64,000 nucleotides of DNA from Bradyrhizobium sp. B097 (lineage in GTDB: Bacteria; Pseudomonadota; Alphaproteobacteria; Rhizobiales; Xanthobacteraceae). Shown here piece after piece: positions 51,800-60,533 of the stretch. Where the stretch lies: the NCBI RefSeq assembly GCF_038957035.1, contig NZ_CP152412.1:8180501-8244500 (forward strand), in the 5' to 3' direction. The notes under the pieces are model-generated. The model had not been told where the DNA came from. It did no database searches and saw nothing but the letters and a program-made list of their open reading frames with translations. Every line of letters starts with the position of its first letter. The first letter of the stretch is position 1. A program made the translations under genes and the position numbers.

Positions 51800-52825
51800 C
51801 TAATGAACCGCCGCGGCAATGCGCTGCCCCGCGCGGTCGAAACACAACGGATGCACCAGATGCAAGTCGACCTCCTGGCCTGCCTGCAGCGGCTGATGCG
51901 GATCCGCCAGCGTCACCAGCGTTTCGCCCTTATAGTCCAGATGAACATGATTCTGCTCGCCGAGGTGCTCGACCCGATGCACGCGGCCGACCATCTGCCC
52001 GCCATTGCGCGCGGCGAGCTGAAGATGCTCGGTGCGAATGCCGACCGTCTCGGTTCCGGCCGGCACCGCGACATCGGAGAGCAGGCGAGCCGGCAGGAAG
52101 TTGATCTGCGGCGTGCCGAGCCGCGAGGCGACGTAGCTGCTGGACGGGCTCTCGTAGATCTCGCGGGGCGTGCCGAGCTGAAGCAACTGGCCGTCCCTGA
52201 TCACGCCGATACGCGAGGCCATCGTCATCGCCTCGACCTGATCGTGTGTGACGTAGAGGATGGTCGCGCCGAGCTCGATCTGGATCCGCTTGAGTTCGAG
52301 GCGAAGCTCGGCGCGGAGTTTTGCGTCGAGCGAGGACAGCGGCTCGTCCATCAGATAGATCGAGGGATCGCGGACCAGCGCACGGCCGATCGCCACGCGC
52401 TGCATCTCGCCGCCGGAGAGACGGGTGGCGCGGTTGTTCAGCTTGCTCGCGATGTGCAGCAGCTCCGCGGTCTGTTCGACGCGCTTGCGGATGATCGGCT
52501 CCGCCACCCGCCGCGCCGGAGAGCGCAGCGGAAACGCCAGATTGTCGTAGACCGTCAGATGCGGATACAGCGAATATTGCTGGAACACGAAGGCGATGTC
52601 CCGCGAGCCGGGCGGATCATGCGTCACGTCGCGCCCGTCGATCATCACGGAGCCCGTGTCGGGGCTCTCCAGTCCGGTGATCAGCCGCAGCGTCGTGGTC
52701 TTGCCGGCGCCGCTCGGCCCGAGCAGGACCAGGAATTCGCCGTCGCTCACCGTCAGCGAGAGGTCCCGGACCGCTTCGACCGCGCCAAAGCGCTTGTTGA
52801 CGTTGCGCAGGGTGACGTCAGCCAT
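51800..52825 (-). CDS. Carbohydrate-type ABC transporter ATP-binding protein (UgpC/MsmX-like), second
   Basis: 341 residues from MADVTLRNVNKRFGAVEAVR. Walker A LGPSGAGKTTTLRLITGL, Q-loop, signature RLSGGEMQRVAIGRALVRDP, Walker B SIYLMDEPLSSLD, H-loop YVTHDQVEAMTM; the C-terminal 110 residues form the OB/TOBE regulatory part (GIRTEHLQLA, GETLVTLADPHQPLQAGQEV). Together with the ATPase encoded upstream it makes an asymmetric pair, as in the GlpS/GlpT ATPases of rhizobial glycerol transporters. Overlaps the next ATPase gene by 8 bp. Substrate probably a small polyol or triose. Confidence 0.92.
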   Translation of the reverse strand: MADVTLRNVNKRFGAVEAVRDLSLTVSDGEFLVLLGPSGAGKTTTLRLITGLESPDTGSVMIDGRDVTHDPPGSRDIAFVFQQYSLYPHLTVYDNLAFPLRSPARRVAEPIIRKRVEQTAELLHIASKLNNRATRLSGGEMQRVAIGRALVRDPSIYLMDEPLSSLDAKLRAELRLELKRIQIELGATILYVTHDQVEAMTMASRIGVIRDGQLLQLGTPREIYESPSSSYVASRLGTPQINFLPARLLSDVAVPAGTETVGIRTEHLQLAARNGGQMVGRVHRVEHLGEQNHVHLDYKGETLVTLADPHQPLQAGQEVDLHLVHPLCFDRAGQRIAAAVH

Positions 52826-53915
52826 GGCGCACGCCCTCCGCGCTCGCGGTCCTGATCGCAAGGCCGCTGCCGATATCGAACAGCGCCAGCCGCGCGGCGT
52901 TGAATTCGAGACCGATGGTCTCACCGATCCGCACCGACGCGCTGGACGGCAGCCGCGCCGCGACCCGCCCATAGGCCGTGTCGACGGTGACGATCTGCGT
53001 GGTGCCGAGATATTCCGCGCCGAACACCTCGCCGCGAACGGCGCCCGCGTCGGCGAAGCGGATATGCTCCGGACGGACGCCGAGCGCCAGCGGCGCGCTG
53101 GCGCGGTCCTCGCGGATCTCCGGCACCGCAAGCCTGGTGTCATGGAAGCTGACCGCGCGGTCGCCGGATCGCAGGCCGCCCTCGAAGCGCAGGAAGTTCA
53201 TCGGCGGCGAGCCGATGAAGTCGGCCACGAACATGCTCGCGGGCCGGTCATAGACCTCCCGCGGCGTGCCGATCTGCTCGACACGTCCCCTGTTCATGAC
53301 GGCGATCTGGTCGGCCATCGACATCGCCTCGAGCTGGTCATGCGTGACATAGACCGTGGTCGCCTTGATGCGATCGTGCAGGTCGCGCAGCTCGCCGCAC
53401 ATCAAATGGCGAAACTCGGCGTCGAGCGCGCCCAGCGGCTCGTCCATCAGGAATGCCTTCGGTCGCCGCACCATGGCGCGCCCGAGCGCGACGCGCTGCC
53501 GGTCGCCGCCCGAGAGTTTCGAGGTCTTGCTCGACAGCAGATGCTCGATCTGCAACATCCGCGCGGTCTCGTGCACCCGCTGGCGGATCTCGCGCCGGGC
53601 CATGCCCTGGCACTTCAGGGGGAAGCCGATATTCTCCCCGACATTCATGTGCGGATAGAGCGCGAACAGCTGGAACACGAAGGCGATATCGCGCGCGGCA
53701 GCACGGTGGAACGTGACGTCCTCGCCATCGAGCAGGATCTTGCCTTCGGTCGGCAGCTCGAGGCCGGCGATCATGCGCAAGGTGGTGGTCTTGCCGCAGC
53801 CGGAGGGCCCGAGCATCGCGAAGAACGTGCCGTCGTCGATCGTGAAGGTCGAGCCTTCCACCGCGGTGAACTGATCGAACGACTTGCGCAGGTTTTCGAT
53901 GCGGATCTGTGCCAT
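52818..53915 (-). CDS. Carbohydrate-type ABC transporter ATP-binding protein, first
   Basis: 365 residues from MAQIRIENLRKSFDQFTAVE. Walker A LGPSGCGKTTTLRMIAGLEL, signature KLSGGDRQRVALGRAMVRRP, Walker B KAFLMDEPLGALD, H-loop YVTHDQLEAMSM, and a C-terminal TOBE domain (LGVRPEHIRFADAGAVRGEV). Paired with the ATPase at 51800. It follows the small membrane-protein gene by 4 bp. The two-ATPase arrangement is shared with the Rhizobium leguminosarum glycerol ABC system (glpS/glpT), from memory. Confidence 0.92.
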   Translation of the reverse strand: MAQIRIENLRKSFDQFTAVEGSTFTIDDGTFFAMLGPSGCGKTTTLRMIAGLELPTEGKILLDGEDVTFHRAAARDIAFVFQLFALYPHMNVGENIGFPLKCQGMARREIRQRVHETARMLQIEHLLSSKTSKLSGGDRQRVALGRAMVRRPKAFLMDEPLGALDAEFRHLMCGELRDLHDRIKATTVYVTHDQLEAMSMADQIAVMNRGRVEQIGTPREVYDRPASMFVADFIGSPPMNFLRFEGGLRSGDRAVSFHDTRLAVPEIREDRASAPLALGVRPEHIRFADAGAVRGEVFGAEYLGTTQIVTVDTAYGRVAARLPSSASVRIGETIGLEFNAARLALFDIGSGLAIRTASAEGVRHG

Positions 53916-53919
53916 GACG

Positions 53920-54135
53920 CTATTCCGGAAAATGGCTGACGACGACGAAGCCGACCGTGCCGGCCAGGATCGTCACGAAGGAGTAGCTGTAGAGATCGAT
54001 CGACCAGGGCTGCACCAGCATGATGATGCCGCCTCCGATCAGGGTCATCGCGACGGCCTCCCACGGCCCGCGACGGAACCAGCGCGCTACGCCACCCCGA
54101 GTTACGCCATTCCTGGCAACCACAGACCCGCTCAT
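53920..54135 (-). CDS. Small membrane protein of the polyol ABC transporter operon
   Basis: 71 residues from MSGSVVARNGVTRGGVARWF. A basic N-terminus (RRGPWEA) is followed by two closely spaced hydrophobic segments, AVAMTLIGGGIIMLVQPW and YSYSFVTILAGTVGFVVVSHF. No family named with confidence; a small membrane protein (GlpU-like) occupies a similar place in rhizobial glycerol transporter operons. Its start overlaps the permease stop (ATGA at 54132-54135). Likely real because it is precisely packed between operon genes and hydrophobic in exactly two spans. Confidence 0.75.
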   Translation of the reverse strand: MSGSVVARNGVTRGGVARWFRRGPWEAVAMTLIGGGIIMLVQPWSIDLYSYSFVTILAGTVGFVVVSHFPE

Positions 54136-55094
54136 TTGCGCACCGCTCCGAAGGTGATGCCGCGCAGCAGATGCTTGCGCAACAGCACGGTGAACATGAC
54201 GATCGGGACGACGAACAGCGTGGTCGCGGCGGCAACCGCTGGCCAATCCTGCCCGCCCTCGCCGATGATGAAGGGGATGAAAGGCGGCATGGTCTGCGCC
54301 TCGCCGCTGGTCAGCAGCACCGCGAAGGCGTACTCGTTCCAGGAGAAGATCAGGCAGAAGATCGCGGTCGCCGCAATTCCCGTGACGGCCTGCGGCAGCA
54401 CCACCTTGCGCAGCGCCTGCAGCCGCGTATAGCCGTCGACCAGCGCCGCCTCCTCATACTCGCGCGGGATCTCGTCGATGAAACCCTTGAGCAGCCAGAC
54501 CGCGAGCGAGACGTTCACCGCGGTGTAGAGCAGGATCATGCCGAGCCGCGTGTCGGTCAGATTGAGCTGCCGGTACATCAGATAGATCGGGATCGCCACC
54601 GCGACCGGCGGCATCATGCGCGTCGAGAGGATGAAAAACAGCAGATCGTCCGCCAGCGGAATGCGGAATCGCGAGAACGCATAGGCCGCGAGCGTGCCGA
54701 GGAAGACCGCAAGGAAGGTCGAGCCGAAGCCGATGATCAGCGAGTTGACGAAGCGCGGCACGACCTTGGACGGCCCGGCGATCACCATATCCCGCTTGCG
54801 CACCAGCTTGTCGTACCAGGTTTCCGGCGGCGGCAGCTTGGCGATGAAATCCGGCGTCTGGCGCGTCCGCACCGTGAACAGGTTCACATAGCCTTCGAGG
54901 GTCGGCTCGAAGATCACCTTGGGCGGATAGGCGATGGCGTCGCTTTGCGACTTGAAGGCGGTGGCGACGATCCACAGCAGCGGCAGGATCGTGATCACGG
55001 CATACAGGATGACGAGGCCGCCGGCGAACGCCTTGGTGCGCGGCGAGGCCTCGACGATCGAGTGCGCGGTCGATTTGGTGGCGGCAGCGGTCAT
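54132..55094 (-). CDS. Carbohydrate-type ABC transporter permease (MalG-like)
   Basis: 320 residues from MTAAATKSTAHSIVEASPRT. About six membrane segments. The MalG-type insert after the first span (KSQSDAIAYPPKVIFEPTLE) and the EAA loop YEEAALVDGYTRLQALRKVV, which contacts an ATPase, are clear. C-terminus LRKHLLRGITFGAVRK has the usual basic tail of MalG relatives. Overlaps the MalF-like permease gene by 4 bp and the small membrane-protein gene by 4 bp. Confidence 0.92.
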   Translation of the reverse strand: MTAAATKSTAHSIVEASPRTKAFAGGLVILYAVITILPLLWIVATAFKSQSDAIAYPPKVIFEPTLEGYVNLFTVRTRQTPDFIAKLPPPETWYDKLVRKRDMVIAGPSKVVPRFVNSLIIGFGSTFLAVFLGTLAAYAFSRFRIPLADDLLFFILSTRMMPPVAVAIPIYLMYRQLNLTDTRLGMILLYTAVNVSLAVWLLKGFIDEIPREYEEAALVDGYTRLQALRKVVLPQAVTGIAATAIFCLIFSWNEYAFAVLLTSGEAQTMPPFIPFIIGEGGQDWPAVAAATTLFVVPIVMFTVLLRKHLLRGITFGAVRK

Positions 55095-56065
55095 CGTTGC
55101 TTCACCTTGTTGAGCGTCTTGACGTAGATGTTGGCGGCGCCGAACACGGTCACGAACAGGATGATGGCAAGCGCCGAGGAATAGCCGGTGCGCCACTTCT
55201 CGAACGCCGCGCGCTTCAGCGCGATCGACACCAGCTCGGTGGTCGAGCCCGGCCCGCCCGAGGTCAGGAGATTGACCATGTCGAACATCTTGAAGTTCTC
55301 GATCGCACGGAACAGCACCGCGAGCATCAGGAACGGCACCGTCATCGGCAGCGTGATCGACCAGAACTGCCGCCAGGCCGAGGCGCGATCGACTTCGGCT
55401 GCCTCATAGATGTAATCGGGGATCGAGCGCAGCCCGGCGAGGCAGATCAGCATCACGTAGGGCGCCCACATCCAGGTATCGACCAGCACGATGGTCCACG
55501 GCGCCAGCGACACCTGCCCGGTCATGCTGAACGAGCTCGGCGGTACGCCGGTGAACAGGCTGATCAGATAGTTGAACGGCCCGATCTGCGGCTGCAGCAG
55601 CAGCGTCCAGAAATTGCCGACCACCGCCGGCGACAGCATCATCGGCAGCAGGATGATCGTGGTCCAGAAGCTGTGGCCGCGAAACTGACGGTTGATCAGA
55701 AGCGCCAGGCCGAAGCCTATGACCACCTGCAACGCCACCGACGAGATCACGAACTGCGCCGTGGTCTGCAGCCGGAACCAGACGTCCTCGTCGGTGAGGA
55801 TGTCCCTGAAATTGTCGAGGCCAACGAACCGCAGCGGCAGATAGGACATGCTGAGGTTGAGGTTGGTGAAGGACAGCCGGATCATCCAGATCAGCGGAAA
55901 GATGTTGATCGCGAGCAGCAGCGCGATCGTCGGCGCGACGAACAGCCAGGCGATAGCCCGGTCCGACAGGCCGTGGACGCGCCGTCCGGCGCGGGATTTT
56001 ACAGGCTTGCTCACGCCTGGGATCGTAGCATGATCGGGTTGGAGGATCGTCGTCATCGTGTCCAT
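55091..56065 (-). CDS. Carbohydrate-type ABC transporter permease (MalF-like)
   Basis: 324 residues from MDTMTTILQPDHATIPGVSK; an alternative ATG three codons later at 56056 is just as likely. Six membrane segments. EAA loop YEAAEVDRASAWRQFWSITL and the span TTIILLPMMLSPAVVGNFWT are typical of the MalF/UgpA group. It follows the binding-protein gene after a strong intercistronic hairpin and overlaps the MalG-like gene by 4 bp. Confidence 0.91.
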   Translation of the reverse strand: MDTMTTILQPDHATIPGVSKPVKSRAGRRVHGLSDRAIAWLFVAPTIALLLAINIFPLIWMIRLSFTNLNLSMSYLPLRFVGLDNFRDILTDEDVWFRLQTTAQFVISSVALQVVIGFGLALLINRQFRGHSFWTTIILLPMMLSPAVVGNFWTLLLQPQIGPFNYLISLFTGVPPSSFSMTGQVSLAPWTIVLVDTWMWAPYVMLICLAGLRSIPDYIYEAAEVDRASAWRQFWSITLPMTVPFLMLAVLFRAIENFKMFDMVNLLTSGGPGSTTELVSIALKRAAFEKWRTGYSSALAIILFVTVFGAANIYVKTLNKVKQR

Positions 56066-56085
56066 CAGCGGGGCTGGGCCGGTTC

Positions 56086-56115
56086 GGATTCCCCGAGGCG
56101 GCCCTCGAGGAATCC
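56086..56115 (-). other. Intercistronic hairpin between binding protein and permease genes
   Basis: GGATTCCCCGAGG (56086-56098) pairs with CCCTCGAGGAATCC (56102-56115) apart from one mismatch, with a 3-nt loop. Such stem-loops after a binding-protein gene often raise its mRNA level above that of the following permease genes. No T-run follows, so it is not a full terminator. Confidence 0.6.
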
Positions 56116-56138
56116 AGTTCAGGTGAGGTGGGCGGGGG

Positions 56139-57497
56139 CTATTGCGAGGCGACTTCCTTGCCCTGCTCCTTGAACACCTTGGTCCAGTCCTTGACCAGGA
56201 GATCGAGCGCCTGCTGTGACGTGCCCTTGTCGGCGACGACGTAGTCATGCACCCGCTTCTGCATGTCGAGCAGCAGCTGCGCGTAGGACGGCTCGGCCCA
56301 GAAGTCCTTCACGATACCCATCGACTCCAGGAATTGCGGCGCGAACGCAGCGCTCTTCGGGAAGTCGGGTGCGTCGACCACCGCCTTGAGCGCCGAGTAG
56401 CCGCCGATCTGCCACCACTTCTGCTGCACGGCGGGCTGCGCGAACCATTTGATGTAGGCGAGCGCGTCGTCCTTGTGGTCGGAGGTTGCCACCACCGAGA
56501 TGCCCTGCCCGCCAAGCTGCGTGAAATGCCCCTTGGGACCTGCCGGGTTGACGAAGAAGCCGATCTTGTCGCCGCCGACATTCGGATCCTTGTAGAGGCC
56601 GGGGAAGAAGGCGAACCAGTTCATCTGCATCGCGACCTGGCCCGACTTGAAGGCATCAAGTCCTTCCTGCATGTAGGCGTTGGTCATGCCCGGCGCCGTG
56701 CAGCACTTGTAGAGCTCCTTGTAGAACTCGAGCCCCTTGGCCGCGTCGGCGGAATTGACGATGCCCTGCATCTGGTACGCCTTCTTCGGATTGTCGTAGG
56801 CGAAGCCGTAATTGTAGAGCACGTTGGTCACGCCCATCGTGATGCCTTCCGAGCCGCGCTCGGTGAAGATGTAGGCGCCATAGACCTTCTTGCCGTCGAT
56901 GTCGCGCCCCTGGAAGAACTCGGCGATCTGCTTCAGCTCGTCATAGGTCTTCGGCGGCGCCAGATCGCGGCCGTACTTGGCCTTGAACGCGGCTTGAATC
57001 TCGGGCCGCGAGAACCAGTCCTTGCGGTAGGTCCAGCCCACCGCATCGGCCATGGCCGGCAGCGCCCAGTAGTTCGGCGTGTTCTTCGGCCACTGCGAAT
57101 AGCCGACGACCGTCGCCGGGACGAAATCGTCCATCGAGATCTTCTCCTTGTCGAAGAAGTCGTTGAGCTTGACGTACCACTTGTTCTCGGCGGCGCCGCC
57201 GATCCATTGGCTGTCGCCGATGATCAGGTCGCAGAGCTTGCCGTGCGAGTTGAGCTCGTTGAGGAAGCGATCGGCGTAGCTCGTCCAGGGGACGAACTCG
57301 TATTTCATCTCGATGCCGGATTGCTTGGTGAAGTCCTTGCCCAGTTCGACCAGCGCGTTGGCCGGGTCCCATGCCGCCCAGCACAGCGTAAGCTGCTTGC
57401 CTTGGGCTGCGGCTTGCCCGCCGCCGAGACCGCCAAGTGCTGCGGCCGCAACGACCGCGGACGCTACCGTACTGCGTAACCATCCCAATCTTCGCAT
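56139..57497 (-). CDS. ABC transporter extracellular solute-binding protein (SBP type 1, polyol/triose?)
   Basis: 452 residues from MRRLGWLRSTVASAVVAAAA, with GGAGGAAATGGAT upstream; an ATG two codons earlier is closer to the ribosome site than usual. Sec signal ending near GGQAAAQGKQ. SBP_bac_1 features: LCWAAWDPANALVELGKDFT, KYEFVPWTSYADRFLNELNS, CDLIIGDSQWIGGAAENKWY, VAMQMNWFAFFPGLYKDPNV. Cluster B binding proteins take sugars, polyols and glycerol-3-phosphate. With downstream DHA kinase genes the ligand may be glycerol, dihydroxyacetone or a related polyol; inference. First gene of the operon. Confidence 0.9.
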   Translation of the reverse strand: MRRLGWLRSTVASAVVAAAALGGLGGGQAAAQGKQLTLCWAAWDPANALVELGKDFTKQSGIEMKYEFVPWTSYADRFLNELNSHGKLCDLIIGDSQWIGGAAENKWYVKLNDFFDKEKISMDDFVPATVVGYSQWPKNTPNYWALPAMADAVGWTYRKDWFSRPEIQAAFKAKYGRDLAPPKTYDELKQIAEFFQGRDIDGKKVYGAYIFTERGSEGITMGVTNVLYNYGFAYDNPKKAYQMQGIVNSADAAKGLEFYKELYKCCTAPGMTNAYMQEGLDAFKSGQVAMQMNWFAFFPGLYKDPNVGGDKIGFFVNPAGPKGHFTQLGGQGISVVATSDHKDDALAYIKWFAQPAVQQKWWQIGGYSALKAVVDAPDFPKSAAFAPQFLESMGIVKDFWAEPSYAQLLLDMQKRVHDYVVADKGTSQQALDLLVKDWTKVFKEQGKEVASQ

Positions 57498-58012
57498 ATC
57501 CATTTCCTCCCTATCGTTGAAGCACCTAACTCGCCCGGCGCATCCCTGCCGGATTGACGCCGAGACTTCGAAACCGAGTTGATGAGCGATGATGGAGAGC
57601 GAGACTGAACGCGTCCGGACATTGGGGTCCGGATGGCGGGGCTCCTCCCACACATCAGCTCGATGCGCGATGTTTATCGTTTTTGTAATACTAAACGTAT
57701 TACTAAATTCAGGAACCCGTCAAGCCGATTTCTTGCGAGCCCTCAAGAGGAGCTGGCAGCGCTATCCTACGCAGTCGAATCGCTGCAGTGCACCAACGCC
57801 GATAGTGGCGAGCACCCAGCGCTCGGCTCTGCCAGATGTTTAGTGGATCATTTTACTGAACGTTCAGCGCAATGACGAATGCCCTGCCCGCGTCGCCTTA
57901 CGCCATCTGAAACGAACGATGGCCAACCGCCCCTGCCCGTTTCGCATCACCTCCGGCGAGGCCAGAGCGCGCCAGAGCGACGACGGAACAATCCGGCGCT
58001 TCGCGAACTCCC
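57498..58012. other. Promoter/operator region of the ABC-dha operon, no gene
   Basis: About 515 bp. It holds the inverted repeat at 57685-57703 and a possible minus-strand -35 element TTGACG at 57719-57724. No supported ORF; the part near 57880-58012 is the region downstream of the cytochrome gene and shows no clear terminator. Confidence 0.5.
57685..57703. promoter_or_regulatory. Probable operator upstream of the ABC-dha operon
   Basis: GTAATAC (57685-57691), 5-nt spacer TAAAC, GTATTAC (57697-57703): a perfect 7-bp inverted repeat in an AT-rich patch about 190 bp before the binding-protein gene. It overlaps the area where a minus-strand -10 would fall. The size and symmetry suit a GntR, DeoR or LacI-type regulator, none of which is encoded in the window. 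Confidence 0.5.
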
Positions 58013-58399
58013 TTACTGATTCAAGATCGGCGGAATGTCCTTGGCCGCCTTCGGTCCCGGCAGCGAGCTGAGATAGGCGTGGATGTCGGCGGCATCCTTG
58101 TCCGACAGCACGTCGGCGGAGAATGACGGCATGTCGTTCGGCGCCTCGCGCAGGAAGGCGATGAAGGATTCCACCGGCAGCGCGATCTGCGCCAGCGCAG
58201 GCGTCAGATAATTGAAACGGCCGCCCTGCCCGGCGCGGCCGTGGCATTCGAAGCAGCCGTCGGCAAGATAAAGCCGCTTGCCGTTGACGGCATCGCCGGC
58301 CGGCGCGTCCTCGGCGCGCGATGCAACGACGGCGCCAGTAGCGAAAGCCCCCGCGATCGCGGCGACGGCGGCAAGACGCTTCACAGTTCCACTCATCAT
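58013..58399 (-). CDS. Small c-type cytochrome
   Basis: 128 residues from the second of several Met codons (58405, 58399, 58396 all possible; GGAG sits 6 nt before 58399). Sec signal (AAVAAIAGAFATGAVVASRA). Haem motif CFECH near residue 50 in LYLADGCFECHGRAGQGGRF, Met ligand in APNDMPSFSADVLSDKDAAD, with PSF... fold of class I cytochrome c. One haem. Lies 14 bp after the Tat-signal ThDP enzyme gene, same strand; probable electron acceptor for it in the periplasm. Confidence 0.9.
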   Translation of the reverse strand: MMSGTVKRLAAVAAIAGAFATGAVVASRAEDAPAGDAVNGKRLYLADGCFECHGRAGQGGRFNYLTPALAQIALPVESFIAFLREAPNDMPSFSADVLSDKDAADIHAYLSSLPGPKAAKDIPPILNQ

Positions 58400-58412
58400 C
58401 GCCATCTCCGCT

Positions 58413-60368
58413 TCAACGCTGATCCATCACGACGTCGAGCAGCGCCGGCTGGCCGCTCTTGACCATGGCGATGGCGCGCTTCAGCGCCGGCGCCAGCGCA
58501 TTCGGATCGCTGATCGGTCCCTCGCCATAGACGCCGAACCCCTTGGCAACGGTCGCATAGTCGACGAAGGGATCCTTGATCGTGGTGCCGATATCGGCGT
58601 TGGTGATGCCGCGGCCATGGCGCGCGGCCATCGCCTGCAGATACATGTATTCCTGATGGTAGGCGCGGTTGTTGTGCACGATGTAAAGCATCGGGATCTG
58701 ATGATGCGCGGCGGTCCACAGCGTCGACGGCACGAACATGAAGTCGCCGTCGCCGCCGATCGCAACCGTCAACCGCCCGTGCCGCTTGTTGGCGAGCGCG
58801 GCCCCGAGCGACGCCGGCAGGGTGTAGCCGACACCGCCGCCGCCGGAGCCGCCGTTCCACTGATACGGCTTGGCGAAATTCCACAGGCGATGCGGCCATG
58901 ACAGGCCGATCGAGGTGCCGACCAGCGACCAGTCCTCATCCTTGATCTGGCTGTAGAGCTCGGCGCACAGCCGCGCCGTGGTGATTGGGCTCGCGTCCCA
59001 GCCGATCGTGGCGTCAAGCTTCGCCTGCTCGACGGTGGCGAGCTTGGTTGCCGCAAGCTTCTTGCCACGCGCGTCGAACACGGCCTCGCGTCCCTCGTCG
59101 ATCCGGCGTTTGACCTGCTCGGTCAGGGCCGGCAGGCTTGCCTCGGCGTCGCCGGCGATGTCGAGATCCACCTCCTGATAGCGGCCGAGGTCCTGGTAGT
59201 TGGCCTTCATGTAGAGGCCGCGGGTGCCAAGCGTGACGATCCTGGCAGTCTTCTTGTAGCGCGGCTCGGAGGTCCGCACGATGCGATCATGGAAATCGCT
59301 GAGCGAGCCCCAGATGTCGTTGACCTCCAGCGCCAGGATCAGGTCGGCCTGCGACAGGATGGAGCGGCGGAACGACTGGTTCAGCGGATGGCGCGAGGGG
59401 AAATTCATCCGCCCGAAATTATCGATCACGGCGCATTGCAATGTTTCCGCAAGCTCCACCAGGCGCGGCATGCCGGCGGGCGTGCGCGCCATCCGGTCGC
59501 ACAGGATCACCGGGTTCTCAGCCGCGACCAGCATCCTGGCGAGCTCGGCCAGCGCTGCGTCGTCGCCCTGTGGCGCCAGCGCCGGAGTGAACTTCGGGAT
59601 GCGCAGGCGGTCGCGGTTCGGAATCGGGTTTTCCTGCAGCTCCTGATCGAGCGACAGCATCACCGGCGCCATCGGCGGCGTGGTTGATATCTTGTAGGCG
59701 CGCAGCGCCGATTCCGCGAAATGCTGCAGCGAGGCCGGCTGGTCGTCCCACTTGACGAAGTCGCGGGTCAGCGCCGCGGGGTCGATCGCCGAATGCGGCC
59801 ATTCGGCGCCCGGCGCGCGCTTGTCGGCCTCCATGATGTTGCCACCCATCACGATGACGGGGACGCGGTCGCACCAGGCGTTGTACATCGCCATCGATGC
59901 ATGCTGCAGGCCGACTACGCCGTGGCAGATCATGGCGAGCGGCTTGCCCTCGATCTTGGCGTAGCCCTGGCCCATATGCACCGCGATCTCTTCATGCGGG
60001 CAGGTGATGATCTCGGGCTTCTTGTTGCCGCCATGATTGATGATGGCCTCGTGCAGGCCGCGGAAACTCGAGGCGCAGTTCATCGCGAGGTAATCGATGT
60101 CGAGCGTCTTGAGCACGTCGACCATGAAGTCGCCGCCGCTCGAGGTCTGATTGACCGGATCGGCCGGCGGCGGCATCGCATCCGCAGCCGCAAGCCTCGG
60201 CCCAGGGAGAGCTGCTTTGGGACGCGGTTCGGAAATGCCTGACATCGCGGTGCTGGCGGCGGCAGGGGCAGCCAGCGCCGCCGCACCGGCGACGGTTGCA
60301 CCCTTCAGGAAATTTCGGCGGCCGGGATCGAGCGCGCCTGCGCGGCGCGAGTCGCTGCGTTTCGACAT
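58413..60368 (-). CDS. Tat-exported thiamine-diphosphate-dependent enzyme (acetolactate synthase-like)
   Basis: 651 residues with CCCGGAGAGGACGCC upstream. N-terminal twin-arginine signal DPGRRNFLKGATVAGAAALA, Ala-rich cleavage near APAAAST. Then the three domains of the POX/AHAS family: Pyr domain with catalytic Glu in TCPHEEIAVHMGQGYAK near residue 128; central domain (DAALAELARMLVAAENPVIL, LILALEVNDIWGSLSDFHD); PP domain with GGDGDFMFVPSTLWTAAHHQ and YIVHNNRAY (GDG...NN metal-ThDP motif). All key residues appear present. ThDP enzymes are usually cytoplasmic; a Tat signal plus cytochrome c gene downstream suggests a periplasmic oxidising decarboxylase. Substrate unknown. Confidence 0.88.
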   Translation of the reverse strand: MSKRSDSRRAGALDPGRRNFLKGATVAGAAALAAPAAASTAMSGISEPRPKAALPGPRLAAADAMPPPADPVNQTSSGGDFMVDVLKTLDIDYLAMNCASSFRGLHEAIINHGGNKKPEIITCPHEEIAVHMGQGYAKIEGKPLAMICHGVVGLQHASMAMYNAWCDRVPVIVMGGNIMEADKRAPGAEWPHSAIDPAALTRDFVKWDDQPASLQHFAESALRAYKISTTPPMAPVMLSLDQELQENPIPNRDRLRIPKFTPALAPQGDDAALAELARMLVAAENPVILCDRMARTPAGMPRLVELAETLQCAVIDNFGRMNFPSRHPLNQSFRRSILSQADLILALEVNDIWGSLSDFHDRIVRTSEPRYKKTARIVTLGTRGLYMKANYQDLGRYQEVDLDIAGDAEASLPALTEQVKRRIDEGREAVFDARGKKLAATKLATVEQAKLDATIGWDASPITTARLCAELYSQIKDEDWSLVGTSIGLSWPHRLWNFAKPYQWNGGSGGGGVGYTLPASLGAALANKRHGRLTVAIGGDGDFMFVPSTLWTAAHHQIPMLYIVHNNRAYHQEYMYLQAMAARHGRGITNADIGTTIKDPFVDYATVAKGFGVYGEGPISDPNALAPALKRAIAMVKSGQPALLDVVMDQR

Positions 60369-60533
60369 GGCGTCCTCTCCGGGAACTTAGACCAGATGCC
60401 TACGAGCTCATTCTTGTTGGCATCAGTGTCGTCCCGAAGTTCAGGAGCCGTCAATACACAGACGCGTAAGCGCGCAGCTTTTGGCTGAGGTGCTCCGCGA
60501 AATTGGCATGGGAAGAGGAATGCGCGCTTCGGC

